Positions 1-6,847 of a DNA stretch of 34,044 nt are shown here, piece by piece. The translations under genes and the position numbers were made by a program. The DNA is from an uncultured Phascolarctobacterium sp. GTDB lineage: Bacteria > Bacillota > Negativicutes > Acidaminococcales > Acidaminococcaceae. The notes beneath the pieces are model-generated. The model was not told the DNA's origin. It was given only the letters and a program-made list of their open reading frames with translations, and ran no database searches. The stretch is taken from the NCBI GenBank assembly GCA_900551745.1, contig URXA01000013.1, forward strand, positions 1 through 34,044, read 5' to 3'. The stretch's first letter is position 1, and the number at the start of each line of letters is the position of its first letter.

Positions 1-55
1 AAAAGTAAGGCTGATTACGCTAATATTATAACATATTGCAACCAGCCTTTACTAC
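1..55. repeat. 55-bp exact terminal direct repeat (left copy)
   Basis: These 55 bases are identical to positions 33990-34044. An exact match of this length at both ends, cutting through the leader of the integrase gene, is what a de Bruijn assembler with a k-mer of 55 produces for a circular molecule. I therefore read it as a circularity mark and not as a biological long terminal repeat or att site. The true sequence joins 33989 to 1. Confidence 0.9.
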
Positions 56-89
56 TTTATACACAATTTTAAAGAAAGGCTGGTTTTTT
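7..89 (+). promoter_or_regulatory. Integrase leader with two mutually exclusive hairpins (candidate attenuator)
   Basis: Three segments share one core: AAGGCTG at 7-13, AACCAGCCTTT at 40-50 and AAAGGCTGGTT at 75-85. The middle one can pair with the first (7 bp) or with the third (11 bp). The second pairing is followed directly by TTTT at 86-89, giving an intrinsic-terminator shape ending two bases before the integrase ATG at 92. The third segment also holds the only SD-like bases (AAAGG), so the same hairpin would hide the ribosome site. The pairing is seen directly; attenuation is inference. No clear sigma-70 promoter is seen; TATAAC at 27-32 is a possible -10. Confidence 0.5.
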
Positions 90-91
90 AT

Positions 92-1189
92 ATGAAAAAA
101 AGACGATCAAACGGCGAAGGCGGTCTATCATGGGACAAGGAACGCCAAAAATGGTGCGGCACACTGCGCGATACTAACGGCAAACCGCATAAATTCAGGC
201 ATGTTGATAAAATAGAAGTAATCAACTGGCTCAATAAAATGCGCCTTGTGTACAGCAGTTTAAATCCGCTCTACAGCTATGATACTACTTTGCAGGATTT
301 CGCCTTTGCCTTTATAAAAAATAAGGCTGCCAATCCTAAAATAGCTGAAAGCACTGTTAATTATTACACCTATCTAGCTTCAAAGCTTTATCCGCTGGCA
401 AACGAAGTGATGAATAAAATCACGCCTGAAGATATCAATGCTTTTATTGCAGAAGCTGATCTGTCCGCTTCCAATAAAGCAAAGGTATATAAATTCTTAA
501 AAATCCTATTTGGAGCGGCAAGGAAAAATAACCTTATTCTTGAAAATCCTATGGATATAGCCATTGTTCCGGAATATGAACCGGAATACGATGAACCATT
601 TACACCGGAAGAAATAAAGCTTATTATTACCAAATTAAAAAACACGCCTAAATTTTTACGTTATTATGCCCTCTGTTCACTTGAAAGTGTTATAGGCGCA
701 CGTATAGGTGAAATTTTGGGAATCGAGCGCAGTACATTAAACTTTGAAAAAAATTACTGCAAAATAAAAGATGCAGTAAAAGCTGATATAAACGGCCGAA
801 CCTATGTGGGAAAAACCAAAACCAAAGCTTCTGTTAGAATACAATATTTTGATGCCGGTATAGGTAAAATCCTGCAAGACTACTTGGCAGCGTGCAATGT
901 AGATAGTAAATATTTATTCTGCACAGCCAACGGAACGCCTATCAGCGTCCGTAATATGCAAAGAGCATGGAAGATGATTTTAAAGCATGCTAACGTGCGT
1001 TACCGCAGCTTTCACTACCTGCGTCACAGCTTTATAACAGAAATGTTTATTCAAGGCTATGCCGCAGCAGACATTGCCGCTGTAGTAGGTCACAGCCGTT
1101 TAGAAACAACCAACAAATATGCCCTGCGCCGGCAGGACAAAGTTTTAGAGATTGCCAAAACAGCTGCCAATCTTTATAACATTGCATGA
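92..1189 (+). CDS. int: Tyrosine-family phage integrase
   Basis: A 365-residue tyrosine recombinase that would catalyse attP x attB integration. The N-terminus (about residues 8-36, GEGGLSWD...) looks like an arm-type DNA-binding (AP2-like) domain. Residues 65-155 form the core-binding SAM-like helical domain and 168-350 the catalytic domain. Visible active-site residues are R204 (GARIGE), a lysine in KTKTK (241-245), H308 and R311 (HYLRH), H334 (GHSR) and nucleophile Y343 (TNKY). The length is normal for the family. It is transcribed from the lysogeny side, and attP lies about 1.6 kb downstream with the Panacea locus between, so int is not directly adjacent to its site. Its leader carries alternative hairpins. 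Confidence 0.96.
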   Translation: MKKRRSNGEGGLSWDKERQKWCGTLRDTNGKPHKFRHVDKIEVINWLNKMRLVYSSLNPLYSYDTTLQDFAFAFIKNKAANPKIAESTVNYYTYLASKLYPLANEVMNKITPEDINAFIAEADLSASNKAKVYKFLKILFGAARKNNLILENPMDIAIVPEYEPEYDEPFTPEEIKLIITKLKNTPKFLRYYALCSLESVIGARIGEILGIERSTLNFEKNYCKIKDAVKADINGRTYVGKTKTKASVRIQYFDAGIGKILQDYLAACNVDSKYLFCTANGTPISVRNMQRAWKMILKHANVRYRSFHYLRHSFITEMFIQGYAAADIAAVVGHSRLETTNKYALRRQDKVLEIAKTAANLYNIA

Positions 1190-1192
1190 AAA

Positions 1193-1222
1193 AATGGAAC
1201 CGTTATTAAAAACGGTTCCAAA
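1193..1222 (-). terminator. Intrinsic terminator between int and the membrane-protein gene
   Basis: GGAACCGTT (1196-1204) pairs with AACGGTTCC (1211-1219) across a 6-nt loop. Read on the minus strand, the stem is followed by ATTTTTTCA, so it best terminates the leftward gene ending at 1234. It sits between convergent genes and may also slow plus-strand transcripts from int. Confidence 0.8.
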
Positions 1223-1233
1223 ATTATTCCTAG

Positions 1234-2061
1234 CTATTTTATACTAAAACTTAAGTAACATATATAATCAATGACAATGAATATTATAAAAATGATATTA
1301 AATTCACTGACATGGAGCTGAACAGTATCAAACTTTTCTTTTCTATCTGTTATCCTTAGTAGAAAATCAAATAATGCTTTTAATGCATTAAACATAAACA
1401 TCGCTACTAAAATTACTAAAAAAGACAAGGTATAAAAATTATCATCACCGTCTTTCAGCGCTGATAATGCTGAATTAGCTAAACTAATTCCAGATACAAA
1501 AGTTATCACTACTGAAGCAAAAATCCCCAATATAGCTACATAATCTTTTTGCAATTTACCTATTCGATTTTCTGTAGTCTTATTAAAATCTTCTGTTGCA
1601 TTTTGTATTTTTTCTTGCAACTCTGTTTTGCTCTGTTTTATCTGCTTCTGGAGCTCTTCTAAATTTTCTTTTAGATTATAGATTTCTTTATTATTATTAT
1701 CCCTAATAGCTTTTACATATCCTATTCGCGCATAATCCAAATTTATATGGTCATACAATTTTCTAACTTTTAATACAAACTCATCTTCATTACTTATTTT
1801 TTTATAGGATCTTTCACAATGCTCATAAACCAATTTTATATTTTGAGCAATATATGAAATATCTTTCCCCGTTTTATTGCAACTACCATCAATCAACGCC
1901 ATAGCCGCAAAAATTTCTGAATATAGATGCCTATAATTATACGAATATAAAGTTTGTAATTTTATAGAAATTTCTTCCAGTGAAGTTTCATTCCGCTCTT
2001 TGCTTCCATCAGAAAGCTCATCAAGTATCTCTTTCAATAAATCATTTTTTTCTTTATCCAT
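1234..2061 (-). CDS. Three-helix membrane protein, candidate toxin partner of a Panacea antitoxin
   Basis: 275 residues, family not recognised. Residues 1-120 are charged and helical. Residues about 125-170 are a strong coiled coil (KENLEELQKQIKQ region). Three hydrophobic segments follow at roughly 173-196, 208-232 and 249-273, so the C-terminal half is in the membrane and the N-terminal half probably cytoplasmic. The ATG overlaps the end of the upstream Panacea gene by 8 bp, so the two are cotranscribed and probably coupled. Panacea-domain antitoxins are known to neutralise unrelated toxins, some with membrane helices. That pairing is the reason for suggesting a toxin; nothing in the sequence alone proves toxicity. 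A terminator follows at 1196-1219. Confidence 0.6.
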   Translation of the reverse strand: MDKEKNDLLKEILDELSDGSKERNETSLEEISIKLQTLYSYNYRHLYSEIFAAMALIDGSCNKTGKDISYIAQNIKLVYEHCERSYKKISNEDEFVLKVRKLYDHINLDYARIGYVKAIRDNNNKEIYNLKENLEELQKQIKQSKTELQEKIQNATEDFNKTTENRIGKLQKDYVAILGIFASVVITFVSGISLANSALSALKDGDDNFYTLSFLVILVAMFMFNALKALFDFLLRITDRKEKFDTVQLHVSEFNIIFIIFIVIDYICYLSFSIK

Positions 2062-2491
2062 CAGTTTTTAGTAAATCTTTAGGAATCACACACCCATTCC
2101 CAAAACCTCCTGAATAAATCTGATCCCAAGCCTTATCTGGCGCATGTGTATCACGAACCAATTCCCAAGGCATAGACTTTCGCTTTTCACTTACAATCCT
2201 ATCAACAATCGTTTTTTCTTCTGATGAAAAAATATTTTCTAACTCATAGAACTCACAAATTGGTAAAGCTCCAAATCCACAATATTTATTGTACACATCT
2301 CTTACTACTGGCCCAAACCTCCAAGCTTCTATCTCATCAGAAAAGCATGGTTTTCCATTCCAGCGCTTTAAAAAAGCAACTTGTACATAATACAAAATTT
2401 TTTGTAATTGCAAATTACTAATAGGTTTCCCCTCTTCACAGCACTTATTAATAATATACTTAGCAACACTTAACGCTGTTCTTTCCATCAT
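2054..2491 (-). CDS. Panacea-domain (DUF4065/SocA-like) protein, candidate antitoxin
   Basis: 145 residues from the ATG at 2491, chosen because GGAGGTG lies just upstream; an earlier in-frame start lacks an SD. The family signature is clear: A..VAKYII near the N-terminus, ISNLQLQKILYYVQ, then the EAWRFGPVV motif followed by VY and a Y. Panacea (DUF4065, GepA/SocA-like) domains act as antitoxins in many two-gene systems and occur in phages. It is the first gene of a two-gene leftward operon with the membrane protein. A promoter is seen at 2548-2576. The locus sits between int and attP, an end of the integrated prophage, as expected for lysogenic-conversion cargo. Confidence 0.88.
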   Translation of the reverse strand: MMERTALSVAKYIINKCCEEGKPISNLQLQKILYYVQVAFLKRWNGKPCFSDEIEAWRFGPVVRDVYNKYCGFGALPICEFYELENIFSSEEKTIVDRIVSEKRKSMPWELVRDTHAPDKAWDQIYSGGFGNGCVIPKDLLKTDG

Positions 2492-2547
2492 TTCACACCT
2501 CCTGTCAAAAAATTTCAAATATAAAACACAATTTCATTCAACTTTTC

Positions 2548-2576
2548 TTATAATAATTTTAACATTATTATCACAA
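2548..2576 (-). promoter_or_regulatory. Putative sigma-70 promoter of the Panacea/membrane-protein operon
   Basis: On the minus strand TTGTGA (2576-2571), a 17-base spacer and TTATAA (2553-2548) precede the SD of the Panacea gene by about 45 bases. The element is complete, so the pair can be expressed in the lysogen independently of phage control. Confidence 0.5.
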
Positions 2577-2764
2577 ACTGTAAACATTGTCAAGCGAAAA
2601 ATTACGGGGAACAGTCGGGGAACTTGTACCCCAAAACACTGTCTTTTTAGCCAAAATTTAGGTATTACCACGATTAGACAACAGATCACATAAAATACCT
2701 TAATCGCTGTATTTATGCGCTTACAGGGCATTTTTTACGCAAGATTTTATTTTAAAACCCTTGC

Positions 2765-2809
2765 CTACGAATCAAAAGGTCGCAGGTTCGAATCCTGCCG
2801 GGGCCACCA
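2765..2809 (+). other. attP: attP core: 3' half of a tRNA-Arg(ACG) gene
   Basis: From 2765 the sequence reads as a tRNA 3' half. The anticodon loop CTACGAA contains ACG, followed by anticodon-stem strand TCAAA, variable loop AGGTC, T-stem GCAGG, loop TTCGAAT, T-stem CCTGC, acceptor strand CGGGGCC, discriminator A and CCA ending at 2809. Upstream, the bases cannot form the matching 5' anticodon-stem strand (TTTGA expected, CTTGC present), so identity to the host gene starts near the anticodon loop and this is not an intact tRNA. Such a half-tRNA is the hallmark of an att site that restores the host tRNA on integration. Confidence 0.88.
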
Positions 2810-2820
2810 TTGCTATTCAG

Positions 2821-2853
2821 ACACCGCAGGCAGTTGCGGTGTTTTTTATTTTC
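2821..2853 (+). terminator. Intrinsic terminator immediately after the att tRNA half
   Basis: ACACCGCA (2821-2828) pairs with TGCGGTGT (2835-2842) across a 6-nt loop, followed by TTTTTTATTTT. It starts 12 bases after the CCA of the att core. After integration it would lie right behind the reconstituted tRNA-Arg, so the phage appears to bring its own terminator for the host tRNA transcript. Confidence 0.85.
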
Positions 2854-2977
2854 TGGGGAATAAATGTCAATTTGATACGGGGAATATTTGGGGAAGAATC
2901 TTTAGCTACCAAACAATATATAAGAAATTCACAATAAGTTAATAATAAAATATCAGTGCTTTCATAGTAATATTTTT

Positions 2978-3025
2978 AAATAAAACAATAAGAGATTGGT
3001 CTTTTAATCTCTTATTGTTTTATTT
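2978..3025 (-). terminator. Long bidirectional hairpin downstream of the ATPase gene
   Basis: A perfect 20-bp stem pairs 2978-2997 with 3006-3025 across an 8-nt loop. The stem ends are A/T runs, so it can act as a terminator in both directions. It lies 41 bases past the stop of the leftward ATPase gene and would insulate it from the host tRNA transcript on the other side of attP. Confidence 0.85.
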
Positions 3026-3066
3026 AATTTAGAGCATACTACTATAAATCTATAATACATTTTCTA

Positions 3067-4590
3067 TTAGTTACTTTTTATAAATTCTCGCATTTCACAA
3101 ATAGAACGACTCAGCTCCTCATCACTAAACCTCGCATTATGAGTGTTCTCAGGGTGATGAATAAGATCACGAATATACGCACTGAGTATTCTGCTTTCTT
3201 GAGATGTTGAACCATCTCTAAGTAATTTTATATACGGTCTAGTTTCTTTTCCCACCTTATACTGATTAATTTTTTTCTGTTCTAATATATACCCATATAA
3301 TTCATCATGATATTCTACGGAAATTTCACCGAAAGCAACGAAATTAACTTCGTTCAGAGACGGATATGGCAGCAACGATTTTGTAATATTTGTTATTTTC
3401 CTGTCAGGGCCTATTAAACGCAAATGTGTATATTGTAATTTTTTCACAATATTAGCACAATGTGTAGTTAAAACAATTTGGGTATTTGGAGCATCAGCTA
3501 ATTCTAAAAATGCTTCTATCAATTTTTTTTGATGTTCTGCATGTTGAGAGGTTTCAGGTTCTTCTATAGCATAAATAATACTAGGAGCATTCATCTCACG
3601 TATCCTGCGTTCTGCCTCTGCTCTAAAAAAATTTATAAGAATTAGCCTTCTAATACCACTTCCCCTTTTATTAATAGGAATATCATTATCTCCAGTAATG
3701 GATACATTTTTAAAAACAGCAGCCCATTTTAGATTTTCTGTATTTGGAATTACCGGATTCAAACTATCTGCTATTTCAGGATTCATTTCACGCAACTTCT
3801 CAAGAGTTCTATTAGAAACCTCTTCAAGTTTCTCCTTTACTTCAGATGCTACTATATCCAGTTTTTCTTGTATATCAGTTCTTCTGAAAATTTCCTGAAC
3901 TGCTCTTTCTAAAGGATTTTGTACTTCTTTATCATTATCATTATTACTCCTATCTGATTGAAACAATGAATATATTGGCATATACTTCTGTAAATTAACC
4001 CAAATATTTTTAGCATCTTCTTTAGTTACATCAATTTCAGTTTCTGTTATCTCTAAGTTTTCTTCAAAATGTTTCCAAATCGCGGCTCTCATCGTTGCAT
4101 TAACTGTTCTATCACTACACTCAATATTTTCTTGTTCAATAATTTTTCTCAAGTCATTATTTCTTTTGCTCAACAAATCATTACATTTTTTATTATTAGG
4201 GTGCATTGCTTTTATATATACCTTAGCCTTGCTGGCACTTGCATTAGGGTATTTTTTTATTATAGTTAAATTACCATCTGAATTTAATAGATATTCATCT
4301 GATAACGAAGTTTTATTTGTAGCATCAATAACAATCTCTGAAGGTAAATTTTCAAATTCTACAGAAATTGTTATTTCACTATCACCTTCTTGTAATGCAA
4401 CTTTATTTATATCGTTAACATCTAAATTAACTACCCCTTTACCATCATTAAAAAATATATCTAAAGCCTCTAGAACAGTAGACTTGCCAACATCATTTTT
4501 CCCAATAAACACAGTAAGATTTTGAAACTCAATATCTACTTCTTCCTTATAGCCCCTAAAATTCTTTAATGTAGTACGTTTAATCTGCAT
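3067..4590 (-). CDS. OLD/SMC-like AAA (ABC-type) ATPase, candidate anti-phage cargo
   Basis: 507 residues. The Walker A is GKNDVGKST (30-38), preceded by the family-typical LKNFRGY. The ABC signature-like stretch NKRGSGIRRL is at 307-316. Walker B and catalytic glutamates are in IYAIEEPE (339-346), and the H-loop is TTH (375-377). This is the head-domain layout of OLD, RecF and AAA_15/AAA_21 proteins. No TOPRIM nuclease domain follows, unlike true OLD nucleases. The last 70 residues are helical with R474-D-x3-H479 (IRDLIHH), matching the R-x4-6-H motif of HEPN ribonucleases. The gene stands alone beside attP with its own SD and terminator, the position of a moron. The ATPase assignment is secure; the defence role and HEPN reading are inference. 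Confidence 0.85.
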   Translation of the reverse strand: MQIKRTTLKNFRGYKEEVDIEFQNLTVFIGKNDVGKSTVLEALDIFFNDGKGVVNLDVNDINKVALQEGDSEITISVEFENLPSEIVIDATNKTSLSDEYLLNSDGNLTIIKKYPNASASKAKVYIKAMHPNNKKCNDLLSKRNNDLRKIIEQENIECSDRTVNATMRAAIWKHFEENLEITETEIDVTKEDAKNIWVNLQKYMPIYSLFQSDRSNNDNDKEVQNPLERAVQEIFRRTDIQEKLDIVASEVKEKLEEVSNRTLEKLREMNPEIADSLNPVIPNTENLKWAAVFKNVSITGDNDIPINKRGSGIRRLILINFFRAEAERRIREMNAPSIIYAIEEPETSQHAEHQKKLIEAFLELADAPNTQIVLTTHCANIVKKLQYTHLRLIGPDRKITNITKSLLPYPSLNEVNFVAFGEISVEYHDELYGYILEQKKINQYKVGKETRPYIKLLRDGSTSQESRILSAYIRDLIHHPENTHNARFSDEELSRSICEMREFIKSN

Positions 4591-4669
4591 GAATATCGCC
4601 CCTATTTTATGTTTTATAGCTGTAATTTAATTATACATCATTTTCTAAAACTTTAGTCGTTTTATGTCA

Positions 4670-5179
4670 TTAAATTTTTACTACAACACCCGCCATAATA
4701 TTACCTTGCCGTCCAGCAACCCAGCCACCAATATTACCTTTGACCGGAAAACCTATCAGACCAACAGCACCATCTTTAGAAGTGCCTATACCAATTTCCC
4801 ATCGCTTAGTCTTATCAATTACCGGCACTGTAATATTCAGATCAGCTCGGCTTATTTGATTTAACTGCAGCTTATATTTATCAAAAACATACTTTTCATC
4901 ATCAGCCTTTTTTATTTCAAAATCTTTGCCATTTACTTTCACTGCCAGCTCCTGTTTGCCAACATTTATATCAACATCTGTTTTTTCTATGCTGCCGTCC
5001 TGGTAGATATACTTAGGCACATAAACAATTTCTGTTTTAGTATCAGTTTTATATTTTACTTCCGTCTTTATCTCCGGCTCTGTGACCGGGCAGATGTGCA
5101 ACCATCCACGTACATGCCCACCGAGAATAAAAGCAGCCACGCATAACAGTAATACAATAACTTTATATTTCTTTTCCAT
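4670..5179 (-). CDS. Membrane-anchored lysis-cassette protein (possible spanin-like function)
   Basis: 169 residues from the ATG at 5179, chosen because GGAGG lies 7 bases upstream; the longer reading frame lacks an SD. One N-terminal hydrophobic helix (about 6-24) is followed by a charged linker, a repetitive K/T/E-rich region (40-75) and a predicted beta-rich C-terminal half ending GVVVKI. The protein would therefore be inner-membrane anchored with most of its mass outside. It is the last gene of the holin-lysozyme cassette, where diderm-infecting phages place spanins. It lacks the long coiled coil of classic i-spanins and no lipobox is seen, so the spanin idea is only a hypothesis. Confidence 0.5.
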   Translation of the reverse strand: MEKKYKVIVLLLCVAAFILGGHVRGWLHICPVTEPEIKTEVKYKTDTKTEIVYVPKYIYQDGSIEKTDVDINVGKQELAVKVNGKDFEIKKADDEKYVFDKYKLQLNQISRADLNITVPVIDKTKRWEIGIGTSKDGAVGLIGFPVKGNIGGWVAGRQGNIMAGVVVKI

Positions 5180-5199
5180 AAATATACCTCCATAAAAGT

Positions 5200-5226
5200 A
5201 AAAGGGCATCTTAAAGATGCCCTTTT
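5200..5226 (-). terminator. Hairpin terminator between lysozyme and the spanin-like gene
   Basis: AAAAGGGCATC (5200-5210) pairs with GATGCCCTTTT (5216-5226). Read leftward it lies 8 bases past the lysozyme stop and is followed by TTTTACTTTTAT, then the SD of the next gene. It would reduce but not exclude expression of the spanin-like gene. Confidence 0.75.
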
Positions 5227-5234
5227 ATCAATTT

Positions 5235-5822
5235 TCAGAATAAATAATTGCCGTCAAAAAGCTTACCGTTTATGTCATAGCTATCAGTAAACTGCCACAT
5301 TGTGGTATTCGGCCAATCACAACTACGTCCCCATTGCGCCACCCAATAAGGCACATAATCCGCCAGCTGATCTGTATAAATTTTATTTTCCAACCAATCT
5401 AAATTGGCATAAATACCACAGCTATATCCAGCTTCATTGCAGGCAACAATAAAAGCACTGCACATATTTGTGATAGTTTGATTCGTAGGCATACCATTTC
5501 CAGACTTATAACCGTCTGCGTCTTCCATATCAAACCATAAACCCATTTCAATCTTATCTTTTGTCAGCCCCGCATCTTGTAGAACGGATAACATATATCT
5601 AGCTTCTGATCTTGCCGCTGGTTCATCCAAAGCATAGCTATAATAATATATGCCAATTTTCAGGCCAACTGCCAACGCTCCATTTACATTTTCATAAAAA
5701 TTAGTATCCAAATGCCTGTTTCCAAAACCAAGCCGAATAATGGCAAAATCCATACCAGCAGCTTTTACTGCATTCCAATCTACATAACCATTGTTTTCAG
5801 ATACATCAATGCCTTTTAACAT
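5235..5822 (-). CDS. GH25 family muramidase (phage lysozyme/endolysin)
   Basis: 195 residues that would cleave the beta-1,4 bond between N-acetylmuramic acid and N-acetylglucosamine. The GH25 fold is shown by KGIDVSENNG with D6, the central WFDMED strand with acidic residues D98 and E100, YYYSYA (59-64) and the closing WQF...DGNYLF. The protein is a single catalytic domain with no cell-wall-binding repeats and no signal peptide, so it needs the adjacent holin for export. Two bases separate it from the holin gene. Confidence 0.94.
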   Translation of the reverse strand: MLKGIDVSENNGYVDWNAVKAAGMDFAIIRLGFGNRHLDTNFYENVNGALAVGLKIGIYYYSYALDEPAARSEARYMLSVLQDAGLTKDKIEMGLWFDMEDADGYKSGNGMPTNQTITNMCSAFIVACNEAGYSCGIYANLDWLENKIYTDQLADYVPYWVAQWGRSCDWPNTTMWQFTDSYDINGKLFDGNYLF

Positions 5823-5824
5823 TT

Positions 5825-6334
5825 TTATAACCGTCCTTTCAGTTTTCCGATAAGCTTATCCAAAACATCAACACCTGCATCACTTAAATTTTCAATTACC
5901 GATAATACTTCAGTAACTACCATATAACCAATAACAAGACTCACCATCCATGTAGGCGTATTCAATATGTGCATCATTAAATCTCCAACGCCAGCAACAA
6001 AAGCACATATAACATAAATTGCAATCTTTCCTAATCCACGTTCTTTCATTGTACTGCTATTTATTCGCCCTGCTTTTCGTGCAGTTTTGGTGCCTTTTAT
6101 ACATGCAAGAATAGAAGGATTTTCAACACCTTTTTCTTTTAAAAATTCATAACTTATAGCAACCCATTTGGTTATACAATCAACAAAAACCAAAAGAATA
6201 AATCCCATAAACAAAATAAAATGTTTGTGCAAAAACAATGTTAAAACTGCTGCCATTAAAATTTTAAAGCTAAATAATTCAAAAATTTTATTACCAGCAT
6301 GTGTCATAGCATTAAACACAGTTTGTAAATCCAT
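5825..6334 (-). CDS. Phage holin, family 4 (TcdE/Bhl-like)
   Basis: 169 residues with hydrophobic segments at about 22-37, 39-56, 104-122 and 128-148. The VFVDCITKW motif after the second helix, then the KGTKTARKAGRINSSTMKERGLGKI loop region, is typical of holin family 4. It should oligomerise in the inner membrane to release the downstream muramidase at the set time. It lies between the tail genes and the lysin, as usual in siphophages. Confidence 0.9.
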   Translation of the reverse strand: MDLQTVFNAMTHAGNKIFELFSFKILMAAVLTLFLHKHFILFMGFILLVFVDCITKWVAISYEFLKEKGVENPSILACIKGTKTARKAGRINSSTMKERGLGKIAIYVICAFVAGVGDLMMHILNTPTWMVSLVIGYMVVTEVLSVIENLSDAGVDVLDKLIGKLKGRL

Positions 6335-6337
6335 TAT

Positions 6338-6847
6338 TCAGCCTCCTATCGGAAAAACTTCTTCCAGCTTTGCTTTTCCTTCTACTTCAGTAACAGCAAG
6401 CAGCTTTGCTTTTATATCTTCATACCAAGCATAAGCTGCCAGTTGACTGCTGCGAACAGTATCATATGCCTTTTTCATCCCTTCATAATCTAACTTAACA
6501 ATGCCTTTTTTATCTTTGTCTAACCAAACCTTATAGCCTGTTTCTCCATCTTGCTTGACCATAAGCGGCGTATATGCAGCCATAAAGTTAGTTATATCTT
6601 CAGGCGCACAATCAAAGCCATAAGTAACACCAGCAATTTCAATCCAACGCACTTCATCACGACGATTAGCAAATTCAGCTCCCGCTGCGTTTATGTATCT
6701 GTTTTTAGCATAATCAAACGGCTCAACATCTGTGTATTGCTCCCACAGTCGATTCCACGGATAGAAAAGACGTTCATTATTTTCTACTGGATATTCTGCA
6801 TTTACAATATTTATAATTTTATTATTTTCATCAAGAATACAAATCAT
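6338..6847 (-). CDS. DUF4376-like tail fibre assembly/accessory protein
   Basis: 169 residues. The start begins as tail-associated accessory proteins often do (MICILDENNKIINIV). The second half (RDEVRWIEIAGVTYGFDCAPEDITNF... then helical) resembles the DUF4376 fold found after fibre genes. Its ATG shares one base with the TAA of the glycine-rich adhesin gene (TAATG), so translation is coupled and it may help fold or attach that protein. The family assignment is by pattern only. Confidence 0.6.
   Translation of the reverse strand: MICILDENNKIINIVNAEYPVENNERLFYPWNRLWEQYTDVEPFDYAKNRYINAAGAEFANRRDEVRWIEIAGVTYGFDCAPEDITNFMAAYTPLMVKQDGETGYKVWLDKDKKGIVKLDYEGMKKAYDTVRSSQLAAYAWYEDIKAKLLAVTEVEGKAKLEEVFPIGG

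Larger units (their letters stand above)
2606..2895. repeat. Five GGGGAA repeats flanking the att core (candidate integrase arm sites)
   Basis: GGGGAA occurs on the plus strand at 2606-2611, 2617-2622, 2855-2860, 2879-2884 and 2890-2895. Two are left of the tRNA-like core and three right of it. The pairs 2606/2617 and 2879/2890 are each spaced 11 bp start to start, about one helical turn. Same-orientation short repeats on both arms are the usual form of integrase arm-type sites. A further GGGGAA at 31746-31751 lies in the immunity region and another at 22172-22177 in the packaging gap. Confidence 0.55.

Noticed and set aside
2761..2809. A tRNA gene
   Set aside because: Only the 3' half is present; no D-arm, 5' acceptor strand or matching anticodon stem. 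It is the att core.
2534..2942. Short frames crossing attP on both strands
   Set aside because: They cover the promoter, arm repeats, tRNA half and terminator, and have no SD or protein-like composition.
3067..4590. True OLD nuclease
   Set aside because: No TOPRIM motifs (E, then DxD) follow the ATPase head, so only the ATPase part can be claimed.
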